In this document: in pieces, positions 35,560-46,645 of the stretch
How the letters are laid out: each line of letters begins with the position of its first letter
Numbering within the stretch: the first letter of the stretch is position 1
Assembly: GCF_965638725.1 (NCBI RefSeq)
Contig: NC_134949.1
Location: forward strand, 123,130,294-123,194,293
DNA: 64,000 nucleotides
Reading direction: 5' to 3'
Origin: Aptenodytes patagonicus
Lineage: Eukaryota > Chordata > Aves > Sphenisciformes > Spheniscidae
The notes under the pieces: model-generated
Told to the model about the DNA's origin: nothing
Seen by the model: only the letters and a program-made list of their open reading frames with translations
Databases searched by the model: none
Translations under genes and position numbers: made by a program

Positions 35560-38500
35560 ATGATGCGTCTTAAGACTTTAAAATCTGATAAGCAGACATC
35601 GGAGAGTCAAAGAATAGTCACCTCTTGTGAGACAGGCAGCAATGGAGACATGGCAACAAAGATTGCCCCAAAGGCCATTGCTTGAGGCATATATGGAGAA
35701 CAAACGTGCTTTGCAAAGTGACTACATGCTTGTAGTTTTATCTTCCAAATCATGCTTCATGATTTTCATAATTTTTCTTCCTTTAATTCCTTCCCTATCT
35801 TCTGTTCTCTCTGGTTGCCGGCTATGGACTGATGTAACCTTATCTGAGGAAAGAGTGCAGGCAAACATAAGTGAGGAGAAGCCACCTCTTTAGGGGTGAG
35901 GAAGAACACTGGCAGATACTCGTTTTGGAGACAGCAGCTGAAGCCAAATACCAATTCAGCTATAGGCTATTCATTGAAACAGAGTAGCCTGCCAGCCTTT
36001 AAAGTCTCTTACGTTCTGTTTGTGGGTAAAAGGCACCTCTGCTTTGCTGGATTCACTCCTCATTTATTTTTACCCTCGGAAGAACTAAGAGAAGTGCAAC
36101 CCCAAAATGTTGTGTCTTAAGGAGAATTAAGGTGCATGTAAGACTTTAGAACGCAGAAAATGTCAAGCTTTGCTACAGGACACTGAGAAAAGACACAAAT
36201 ATTTTCCAGCAGGTGATATGCTTAAAGACCCAGGGAGGTTAGGAAGTATACAGGGCATTACGAAGTGATCTTACTAATCAAGTCAAACTAAAGGGAACAC
36301 ATTTGGAAAGGCAGAACTACAAGGCAAAATATCTGCCACTTTAACACCTTAGGTCTGCAAGGTCACCCAAGTGAGCCCATGGGTTCACAGCCACAGTCCT
36401 GACAGCACTGAAAAGTAGCCAAAATGCTTGTGGAGGAAGAGCTTGCTTTTGGCCACTCATACCTGGGACTGGTCGGAAATATTTCTGATAAACTGTGGTG
36501 CAACACGCTGACTCACCCCAACCGTGTCACTGTTGCTGCTGATGAGCAGCGTTGCCTGCTTCCCACAGAGTGAGGAGCCTGGAAGGACCAGGATTCCCAG
36601 CTAAGCTGGCAGGCTCCAACCTTTGGCAACCAAGATCATTTTGGTTTCAGCATTTTCAAAAGGATACTACTGAACATTATTTCAGGACCACATGGACAGA
36701 TGTTTGCAGCGTGCAGAAAGTTTTTGAAATGTGAGTTTCTGTTCCAAAATAGAGCAACTGTTCTTCCTCTCATCCGGCCCCAGAACCATAATGCCCATGG
36801 GATGGACACGCAGGCATTTAACCAGCTGTGATCATGTATCCCCCAAAGTTACATGTGTTGGACTGACATCACCGGGCTCCTAGTTCTGCAAGGAGGCTGG
36901 AGAAATATCAGAGATGCATGTGTTAGAGGAGGGAGCACAATAGAAAAATAAAGGGAGGAGGACAGTTGCTTTCCCCCTCCCCAAATTTAGCTACTGTTTT
37001 GCACGGCAAAAGTGAAACAGGAAACATTCCCTGTGTAAAATAACCCATATCACCCTGTTTCAGAGCAACTCTTTATTACAGACATTTAAGAGAGGAAGGG
37101 TGACGTTTGCCACAGGGGTTTCACGCAGGGATTTTACTATTTCAGTGAAAATTAGCTGATTTTCAACCAATTTCAAAGGACTTCTATGCATGTGATGCTC
37201 AGCCGATGCAAAGACACAGTGCAGTTTGACCACTGGGCTCCTTTGAAGAAGGCCGTATAAAAAAGTTGAGCGGCTGTTGGTATTAGAGGACACTGGAATA
37301 CCCGGGCTGGGCTCTGTGGCATGGGGTTCAGTGCCCCTCAGGCATGCACCTGCTAAGCTGCTAGGGCCGGGAAACCTGCAGCCTCGTACCTGTGGTATCT
37401 CTGCAGACAGCAACAGAGCTGCCTTCTGAACTGGGAGGTCTTGGTCCTGAGGGATTCTGGTGTGAAAAAAGAGAGGAAATGGGACTAAGCAGCCAGCAGG
37501 CATAAACCTGGTGGCTGCGTGAAGCACACTCAGATGTCAGAGACCTCCCGAGGAACTGTAACTGCAGGCTGCCCTGAATGCAGGCTCTCTTCTCTGCTTA
37601 CAGGACGTGTCAAGTGCAGCAGCAGATAATAGGAAGACTGCTGTCTAAGCTTCCCCAGAAAAGCTACAGATGTTCCTGTGTTTGGGGCATTTGAAAGTAA
37701 AACAGCCAGAGGCACTTTTAACGTGCTACAGGAAACAAATCTGCATCAGCAGGGAACAGGTTCTCTCTCTTTTGACAGCCTTCCTACCCTTAGAACCAGC
37801 GTTTTATAAAGCCCACAAATCAGACCAAACCCCCTCCCTGCTCTGAAAGCAGGCTATGTTTTAAATCTGTGTATTAGATTTTCTTTCTAAATTGTTTTAT
37901 CCTCCTCTCGCAAACCCAAACAATTCCCAGACAGTGACTCGTGCTGACTAATCCAGTCTGGGAGACTTCTAGGTGTCCCTGTAACTTAAAACCAGAAAAC
38001 AAGCTTCCTAATTCAGTAGCTAGACATTCCAATGAAGACCTGTAGGTTCTGAGCTTTTATTTTCCTTCTCCTCAGGGTTAAACACGCTTTTATCTACACT
38101 GTGCCTCCCTCCCCCAGCAGGCAAGAGTTGAGATGAGCTGTAATTCGGACATTCCTTCCCTGAGATCCTGCCTACATTAGAAGTTCTGCTCCACGGGGCA
38201 TCCCAGTGGCAAAGTTAATGTGAGCCCTCAACATAGTTAAACAGTGAAAAAAGGTGCTGTCTTGCAGGGAGAAGAAGGGGGTGCCTAAAGTAATGTCGAG
38301 ATATGTTCCCAAATCATCTTACAGAACTGTAAAAAGCCCAGAGTTGTAAAAAGATATGGGACTATGGATAAATTGTATTTTTGGCCCATTTACAGTGCTG
38401 CACTGAGTCATATTTTAGTCATGTCTGGAAACCACAGTGCCATTACAAGGTCTTCCAGTACCATAGCAGTTGCAGTGGTGATAGGCTTCTAAGCTATGAA

Positions 38501-40774
38501 TGCTGTGAACAAGGTCTGTCTCAGAGCAGATAATACAGAGTTTATTGTCTGTTCTGTGACCACACGCTATGCCAGTAACCAGCATTTCCATGCCTTCTTA
38601 GAAAAAGGGATGTCACTTCTGGGCACAGTAAACTGCACCACTAAACCAAGCCTGTTGTCTTGTGAGACAAGCCACTGAGAAGAGGGAAAATGCCATGTAC
38701 GCTGAAGGTAACACACCTGTGTTGTCTTTCCAGGACATCTGTGTTGAGTTGTACGGTGCCTTGCAGGCTGATAGTATTTAGTAAGCTGCTTTTGCTCTGG
38801 AGCCTGGCTTATGGCTGTTTCCTCATTGCGCAAGTCAAACAAAGCAGTGTGGGAGAACACCCATGACAATGGCCTTTATAATTAAAGATGATTAAAAGCT
38901 GTCAGTCTGGGTGTGAGGTGCAACAAGAAGTCAACAACCTTTTGTGTTCATCCTTGCCAGCCCCTCCTCTCACAAACAGCAGCCTCCAGCCTTAGTCTTC
39001 ATTACCTTCTTTGCCCTTTCCTCTTTCCCCCCCTCAAGCAGCCAGAGTGGGGGGATTGAGCTGGCCTTTCTCAGCTGCCAAAACAGGCATGGCAGGGCCA
39101 CCTGGAGTGCACAGGGATCCCAGCGGGCTGCCCTGACCGCGCACTGCCTGCTCGCGAGGTCTCAGTTCCCCTCCTTGCCAGCTCCCCTGGGCAGGGAGGA
39201 AGGCAGTGGGGCAGGAGAGGGCAGCTGCCCATGCTTCCTCCCTTCACCCTGCAGAGAGCGGGTGCCACCGATCTGGAATGGCACAACCACTGTGAAAGCT
39301 GGCAGGCTTGGGGCTGGGAGGGACTCGCTTCAGTCCAGCTGGCCTGCACAAATGCCTGAGCTGCTGCTGTCAAGCAAGAAAGACACGGCCTTTCTCGCAA
39401 GGACAGGCAGCCTCGGCGGCAGTGGGATATGTGCATCCAGTTAAAATGGCCATGGCAGTCTGATGCCTTACCCTCCTATACAAAATGAGAACTCTGCTGG
39501 TATGTCCTCTACATAGTCTTCAAAATCTAGCTACAAATATTTCTGCTGAGATGCCCTTGGGTGTAATATTTTTGTTTTTGTTTTGACTGTCGCTATTTGG
39601 AGCTGCTTTTCCTGTTGTGTTAAAAGTAAGAAACAAAATAAATATGTGCTCTACTTCATCATCCACCTCTAAAGAAGTGCTCTTGGGTTTCATAGGGTAA
39701 GGAGAATATTCTGTAGGGTAGACCCTTGCAAAAATATAAGTGCAATATTGTTAGGATAACATGGGATTGTGCCAGAAAGAAATGTCAGATGGTCATGCTG
39801 AGCAGAGTAACCAGTAACCACGTTAGAGGTATGTATGTGTTAGCAGTCCTAACCTTTAAAGAGGTTAGAAACGTAAGTACCTGGAATTCAGTAACTGTTT
39901 TCTCTTAGTGTCTTGGCCCTAATTTTAAAAAGATAATATGAATTATCATTTGAGAGATGACGTGCTACCTGACAAGCTGTCAGAAAAAATACACTTTTAA
40001 CAGCTTGCATTGTAGCTTGTTTTTCACTTCACTGAGAGGAGTAGACGAAAGTTAATCTTTATATATATACATTATTGCATAGAAGGATACTGCTGAAAGC
40101 TTCTTTAATATAATGCAATATATTGTGTAGAGCCAATATTAGAAGATTTTATATATTTCTATATATGCATAGATAGAGAGGCTTTCAGATTGAACTTTCA
40201 ATATTGACCCTGTTTTTTTTCCTCATTTTGAAAGCTTGGTTCCCCCATATTAATGTTTCATTAGCACTACTGTTTCATTATTTATTTAAAGAGAAAAACA
40301 ACCAATGTATCTCATAAGTAATATGACCTCAAACTCTCTGTTTTGGTGCTCCTGAAGTAAGGTTCAACTTATCAATAGCAAAAAGGATCCAACCCAAGAG
40401 GCAAAAGATGAAGGGAGAAAAATAAGAGCTGTAGACGACCTTGAAATATCAAAATTTAATCAAGAAGCCAGAGATCTAATGCAATTACTAGGCTTCTGTA
40501 CCTGCAAAGTCTCCTTTCAGTCCTATTTTGATAGTTCTATTGGCTAGCAGGCCTTCTGCCAGGTCACTCCATAGGAGGAAAATGCCATTTTATGTTAAAA
40601 AAGAAAGAAATCAGTAGAAGAAAAAGGTATGGAGAGATATTTTTGATGATGTGAGTGATACACCCTCAATATCCTTTTTCTGATGGTTACTTTTTCTCTG
40701 AGAGTTGTTTTCTCCCTGATGAAAGAACGCACCAGGCCAATGTGCATACTTGTCAAACATTTTATTTGTCATTC

Positions 40775-40816
40775 ACACTAATTATGATACTGAATTTACA
40801 GAGGAAACTGTGGTAC
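40775..40816 (-). repeat. possible MIR remnant
   Basis: AATTATGATACTGAATTTACAGAGGAAACTGTGGTACAAAG resembles the MIR core (attttacagatgaggaaactgaggcacaaag). It is short and merges into the adjacent GAAA repeat, which may have grown from its A-rich edge. Confidence 0.35.
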
Positions 40817-40861
40817 AAAGAAAGAAAGGAAGAAAGAAAAAGAAAGAAAGAAAGAAAGAAA
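40817..40861. repeat. (GAAA)n microsatellite
   Basis: About 45 bp of AAAG units with one AAGG and one AAAAAG interruption. It directly abuts the hairpin at 40866-40916. Confidence 0.95.
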
Positions 40862-40865
40862 GTCT

Positions 40866-40916
40866 TCATTACAACTAACGCAGCAGTCCAGCTGCTCTGC
40901 GTGCTAGTTGTAATGA
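40866..40916. repeat. 51-nt near-perfect hairpin
   Basis: All 21 bases of the left arm (40866-40886, beginning TCATTACAACTA) pair with the right arm (ending TAGTTGTAATGA); the right arm has two 2-nt bulges, and the loop is about 5 nt. It lies about 420 bp past the inferred RUNX1 poly(A) signal in the direction of RUNX1 transcription and next to a GAAA repeat. Confidence 0.9.
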
Positions 40917-41052
40917 ATCCTCCCGTGGCGCTGGACACAGCCATCCCTATGTACAGCAAGAGTCTACTCTGACGTGGTATCTAGAGACTTCCTGTAGTGG
41001 GGGAAAAATCTACTCTATTCTCTTTTCCTATCTGGTTCCAAAAAACAGCAGG

Positions 41053-41087
41053 CTCCCCCCTCCCCTCCCGCCCCCCCTCCCCCCCCC
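41053..41087 (-). promoter_or_regulatory. G-rich MAZ-like tract downstream of the RUNX1 poly(A) site
   Basis: On the - strand, the RUNX1 sense strand, this is a 35-nt run of G tracts separated by A or C, including GGGGGAGGGG motifs. It starts about 245 nt after the inferred RUNX1 poly(A) signal. Elements of this kind (MAZ sites, G-quadruplex formers) pause RNA polymerase II and help termination. That role here is inferred from sequence and position. Confidence 0.5.
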
Positions 41088-41332
41088 AAGAAAAATCCCC
41101 TGCAGTCAAAAACAAAAAAGCAAACTTCCAGAACCTGGTAGTTTCCCCTTCTGGAAATGTTCAGCATGACAGCGTCAAGGGAAAATGTGACTGTTGCAGG
41201 GTGCTGCAGCATCTGTTTTGTAAACGTAGCCAGTAAATGCTGAACGAATACGCTTTGATGCCATTCTGATAGGAATGGTCTCCCACTGTGTCCTCCCCTC
41301 AGACTTACCATACGGCCACCTCAGACTGAAAG

Positions 41333-41338
41333 TTTAGT
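41333..41338 (-). terminator. RUNX1: inferred RUNX1 poly(A) signal, variant ACTAAA
   Basis: The - strand reads AAAACAAAAACTAAACTTTC at the point that lines up with the end of the human RUNX1 3' UTR as I recall it (AAAAAAATAAACTTTC). The human AATAAA appears here as ACTAAA, a known but rare hexamer variant. Confidence 0.55.
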
Positions 41339-42342
41339 TTTTGTTTTAAAGAAAGATGTAACTGTCAAACCCAGAATACCACAAATAACCCACAGATTTT
41401 TGCACATTCATTTCTCCCCTACCACAAAAAAGTGAAGAGTGTTGAATAGAGACCATGCTATAACTGTTTACAAAAGTGAATAAAATGTAGTTAATCTTGA
41501 AGCCTAAAATAACTAATTCGGAAAGAAATAAGTCTCACTACAGTATTTAAGCAAACACAAAGGTAAGTTCATTAAAAAAACAGAAAAATGAAAAAAATGC
41601 GGAGTAATTACAAGCACTAAATATTTTGCTATGAAGCTTTTGAAATCTATTTACATACATAAATACAAGTAACTCTGTTGATGAAACCCTTTTAGGACAA
41701 GGAGAAAAATGCCAAGTGATTGGTACTGACCAAGCAAGGTTAACAAAAATAAAATACGAAAATGTTACGATGCAGGAAAACAAGCAAGTGTTTTTGCTCA
41801 AATAGAAAAATGATCCACTTCTGAATCTTCAAATACACCAATGGAAAAGGTCACCCAGAAAGCAGTAATGAATGTTTCAAGAGCGCAGGCAATTTGGAAC
41901 ACTCTGGCAAAGACTGTGGGCCATTTGGAAGAAAGGGTTTTTCTCCTTTCCGGCAGGTAATTTGGCATAATTCTACAAATCAAATCCTTCGTAGCAGGGG
42001 TGCGCTCTGCATCCGCCTCCCCCTTGCACTAAAGCTCCTGTACATCGCCCTGGAAGTGCAGCAGGAACTCCTGAAGTGAGCATAAACGTTGTTTGAGAGC
42101 AAAGTTTGAGGCCTTAGAGCAAACGAGAGCCGGGCCCTACATTTACTTTGAAATTGTTTGATACGGCTGCATCTGGACAACGAGTTGTGTCTTGTGAAAG
42201 GAACACACAAGCTGACAGCAAGGACTGCCATTAACTGTATTTTGGTAGGGGAAGATATCTAAGGCACTCTGCTGACTGCGGCGTGCGAACAGAAGCACAA
42301 TAGTTCTTTTTTGATTCCGTTCAGCTACCGGGATGATAAAAC

Positions 42343-42380
42343 TGTATAAATATATATATATTATATATATATAAAAATAT
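42343..42380. repeat. TA-rich microsatellite in the RUNX1 3' UTR
   Basis: AAATATATATATATTATATATATATAAAAATATATG-type simple sequence. The human UTR also has TATATA-rich segments. Confidence 0.85.
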
Positions 42381-43661
42381 ATGCTTATATACTATAATTT
42401 GGAGACGTGTGAATGGGGGAAATGTTTTATCCAAATGTCCTCTTTCTGCCTGCTAAGTGCTCTTAAGATAAGACATGAGAGCATTTTTAGAGCCTTGAAG
42501 ATCTTTGCTGTCCTTAGTGGGACAGGGGATGGCTACAAAAATAGAGATTTGAGTAAACTGTGGTTTCTCATAAGCACTTGTGTGAATGCACTGAAACCCA
42601 CAGTGATTAAACAGACTAATTGCAAAGGATGATGAACTTAGCTTTTCCTCAGTAAAGAGGGTGCTGCTTTGTGCTGTGCTTGACATACACAGAGAGGTTA
42701 GACTCAAAAAGTTTAGTTGCTGGCAATTATCACATGTGAGACACTGGGAAATCCCGGGGTTTTGTTACGTGTCAGTAAAGACACAGGGTAAGTGTGGTGA
42801 CCAGTTCTGCAGTTTCTCATCCTGTTCACACCAGGGAGCGTAACATTAAACTTCACCTTTAGGACAAGTGTAAAGAAAGTAGACTTGTAGACGTAAGAAA
42901 TGTTCGACGTTAGGTCCAATCTCCAGGCTGAGAGATGCCAACTCCCCGTTCTTGTAAATCCCTGATCTTTTAGTTTCAAAAGCGCGTAGTACAAACTACG
43001 GGCAAAAGGGGCAAAGGGCTTTAGCAGAAGGCAGTCTGTGGCGACAGACAGGCCTGGGGGTGTACTAGCCACATCAACCTCACTTCTGCCAGTGGGCTGA
43101 AGTCACCCGGCCACGGCAGCCCTGCCCTCTGCCGTGAGGTGTCTGGCTCCTCTGAGTCCCCTCCTCTCCCTCGCTTCTGGGTTCACGCTCACAGTACTAT
43201 GCACTTGGGTGGTCCAGTCGCAAGGCAGATGTGAGAGCTGCAGTAAATGGTGATTTTAAGTGCAATAGCGACAGAGAATGTGTAAGATGGATTCTGCAAC
43301 AGAGCTACTGTTTAGTGATGAAGGACTTTTTTTTAGGCTACTGAAGAGGTGAGATTGCAACTATGTAAATGTCACAACTGGTAGGGTCTCTGTATTTCCG
43401 TATTGGGCAAGGTCTCCATACTTCCAAAATATATTTTTAACTCTTCTGATATAGTTTTGATGTTTTCTGCCTTTTTTGTTCAGAGCAAACTCTAGAAAAT
43501 TATAAAGAATATTATGCTAAATGAAAAGCACAAGGCCATGCATGTATTTTAACAGAACCATTTTGAACTTTTGCTGAGATCTCTTGAAACACTCCCTATT
43601 TTCTGCACAGAAATGACCTTATTGACAATGTAAATTCTTCAATTTGTAACTTTTCAATACC

Positions 43662-43668
43662 AAAGTGC
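43662..43668 (-). promoter_or_regulatory. RUNX1: conserved miR-17/20/106-family site in the RUNX1 3' UTR
   Basis: The sense strand reads ATGCAGTAGCACTTTGGTA. GCACTTT pairs with seed positions 2-8 of the miR-17 family. The same string occurs in the human RUNX1 3' UTR as I recall it, and RUNX1 (AML1) is a reported target of this family in monocyte development. Confidence 0.55.
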
Positions 43669-45304
43669 TACTGCATCTGACTTACACAAAGAAGCAAAAT
43701 CATATAAAAAAAAAGAAAACTTGAAAAACAAATGGTTTTAAATAAGTCCAGCTGTTTTGCTGCCTGCAGCCAAGGATCTTTTTAATTTGAATCCTTTTAA
43801 TTTTTTTTAAACATCAAACACTGATCTGAAGTCCTGCTTTCAAATACTCTCTGAGTTGACCTGCAATTGTTTCACTCATTTAAGAGGTACATTAAATAAT
43901 AATCAGCTAATTTGGAACGCACACGTGTCAACATCAGCAGTTTGTAATTAATGAGTAGTACAACAACTGCATTCAGACCAAACCCTCAAATAAAATAGTG
44001 CTATAAACTTTACAGTGACATCTGATATGTTTGTGCTGTAACGATGGGCAACGATGACGACTCTGTATTAACATGCTGTTGGTATAAGCCTTGCGTATTT
44101 GCTACAGGGCAGAATATTGTGTGCACCAGTTTTAAATACCCTTCCTCTTCCTGCAGAAGATGGTGGCGGAGGAACCGTTAAGGCCCCTTCTTTGCTAGCC
44201 TGCTTTCCAGATGAGCTTGACAACCCTGTTCAGTTCAGGTTATTTTGTGATGCATGAACTGATCTATTTTCCAGTGCACTGGAACGTGGCTTTTGTACTG
44301 CACAGAAATCTTGGCTCCGCTGAGCCGGGAGCAAATCTCACACTGATTCCGTCAGAGCCAGGACTTCACCCTTGCTATGCTAGCTGCCTGTTGGCTTTCA
44401 CTTTTGAAAGACTAGGAGGCCTCCACCAGCACTGTTTGGAAGTCCAGGCAAGCTCAGGAGCAGAATGGGGCCATAAGGGGATGTATTTAGTTAGGGAATA
44501 TTGAGTCCACCTTATGAAATATGTACATCCTGATTACCGATCCTGAGGGTCACCAATGGTGACGAAGGAAAAGCGAGGCAGGAGTAAGGAGAGATGACTC
44601 CACTGGGTGGGAAGGCACAGAAATTCACAGGGATTTTGGTGCCTAAATCATTTCAGTGGGAGTTGGGCACCTAAATGCCTTTGAGGATCTGAGCCCAGTT
44701 AGCTGAGTAAAATGAGAGTGAGATAATTGTAAACAATATTTCTAGGTAATTAGGAGGTCACTTTACCCATCGTTATTCCAGCCTTTTTCAATGTGATAAA
44801 TTTGACTTTGGCTGCTACCAAGAAAGGCAATTGCTGATCTTTTTTAATATAGGCATATTTAAATAATAATAGTATCAACAAATAAGAAAAGTCTAAATAT
44901 CAAGCATAAATATCAATGAACTCATCAAAGTAGTACAGTAGTTGAAAATGACCCAAGGCTGTAGCCGTTGTATTTAAAAAAAAAAAGTCCAAGAGGAAAA
45001 AGTTAAATTAACTCATTGAAAAAGGGGCTGATTCTTTCAGTTGACAAAGCAAGAAAGAAGCAAGCATGATTAAAACAAAAAAAAGAGTAAATTCTTTTTT
45101 TTTGCAATTTATAAGGTGCCAAGAGAAATAAAACAAATTAGATGCAAAGCAGGATGAGCTGCATCCTAAAAACAAAAACAAAAACAACAAACCCAAAACA
45201 AAACAAAAAAACCCCAGCAATAAAAAAATTCCATATTCTTTGGAATATACAACATGGTTAAAAAAAAAAAAGAAAGAATGAAGTTCAACATATAAAACCT
45301 CTCA

Positions 45305-45338
45305 TTCACAGCATTGCTAAAACAGAAGCGTTCACAGT
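45305..45338 (-). promoter_or_regulatory. RUNX1: paired miR-27 sites in the RUNX1 3' UTR
   Basis: The sense strand has ACTGTGAA at 45338-45331, a full 8-mer match to miR-27, and CTGTGAA at 45311-45305, a second seed match, within the block GGGAAACTGTGAACGC...GCAATGCTGTGAATG. Both lie in the same block of the human UTR as recalled. miR-27 is known to target RUNX1. Confidence 0.55.
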
Positions 45339-45807
45339 TTCCCTCTGGGAATCTTCCTATACTTCCTTACAGTTAATATGTCCATAAGATGCAGTAAACT
45401 CACTAAGATTTTTTTAGGTTTTAAGTCTTAAAAATAGAAGTGAACCGAAACTCTCTTTAGGGCTGTGGAGACCTTCGAGCCCAGGCTTGTTAGAAAGCCA
45501 CAGGCCTGGAAACAGACTGGGTACTTTTCTACCCACCCTCACTACCTCCGGACCACCAACTCAGGCGTCCTCCTTTCCAGAAGCTCAGCCCCTGCGAGGG
45601 ATGCTTTGCTGGAGTGACGTCGCTTCGCCAGGGGCTGGCTAATACACACCACCGCTCCTGGGAGCGCTGGCTTCTGGAGGGTTTCCTTCTCAAAGTGATG
45701 TATGAACACGGCAGAGCCCATAAGCAAGACAGGTGTTTATGGGATACCTACGGGCACCGGGAAATGGAAAGCACGTTAGTCCTGGCCCATAACTACTTAA
45801 AATTTAT

Positions 45808-46353
<546 letters not shown>

Positions 46354-46625
46354 TCATCTTTTTGAGGTGATAACCAACATCCAAACTCTGGTCTATGGTT
46401 AACCGAAGCGGTGCTGATACTGCCAGAACAGAACTATTCCTCACCTGCTCTCCAATGCAGTCATTGTTGTGCTCATGGCTCTGATATTTTGGATTAATTT
46501 CAGTAAAGCAGCAATTAAAGAGGGGTGCCAAGCTCTCGCCCTGTTTTGTACGTGTATGTGTTTGCTCTTAGAGACCTTACAGCACATGCAATTATTTACA
46601 CTTCCAGAGTGCCCTCGTCCTCAGC

Positions 46626-46645
46626 GGGTGGGTGGGTGGGTGGGG
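46626..46645. repeat. (GGGT)n short repeat
   Basis: Four to five GGTG units ending in GGGG on the + strand. It could form a G-quadruplex on the antisense strand of RUNX1 intron 7. Confidence 0.8.

Larger units (their letters stand above)
35560..41310. other. intergenic, downstream of RUNX1
   Basis: No gene recognised. A GC-rich patch at 38.95-39.45 kb holds a 166-codon + strand ORF and a 121-codon - strand ORF that overlap, so both are probably chance. Near the right end are an MIR-like remnant, a GAAA microsatellite, a hairpin and a C/G-rich tract, listed separately. Confidence 0.6.
41310..45807 (-). other. RUNX1: RUNX1 3' UTR
   Basis: About 4.5 kb of T-rich (sense-strand) sequence follows the RUNX1 stop. 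Several blocks match the human RUNX1 3' UTR recalled from memory: GGGAAACTGTGAACGCTTCT near 45325-45345, CTTGGCTGCAGGCAGCAAAA near 43755-43775, ATGCAGTAGCACTTTGG near 43660-43675, TTTTGTAAACAG near 41470 and GAAATGAATGTGCAAAAA near 41400. Order and length agree with the human UTR of about 4.4 kb. The GC-rich first part of the human UTR is shorter here. It contains A/T-rich tracts, among them the TA repeat at 42343-42380 and an AAAAC repeat (GTTTT on the sense strand) at 45170-45215. Confidence 0.8.

Noticed and set aside
38944..39444. 166-codon + strand ORF
   Set aside because: Local GC-rich patch with overlapping - strand ORF; no known similarity, no splice context.
43189..43195. Third miR-27 seed match (ACTGTGA) in the RUNX1 3' UTR
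   Set aside because: A 7-mer without recalled conservation; expected by chance about once in several kilobases.
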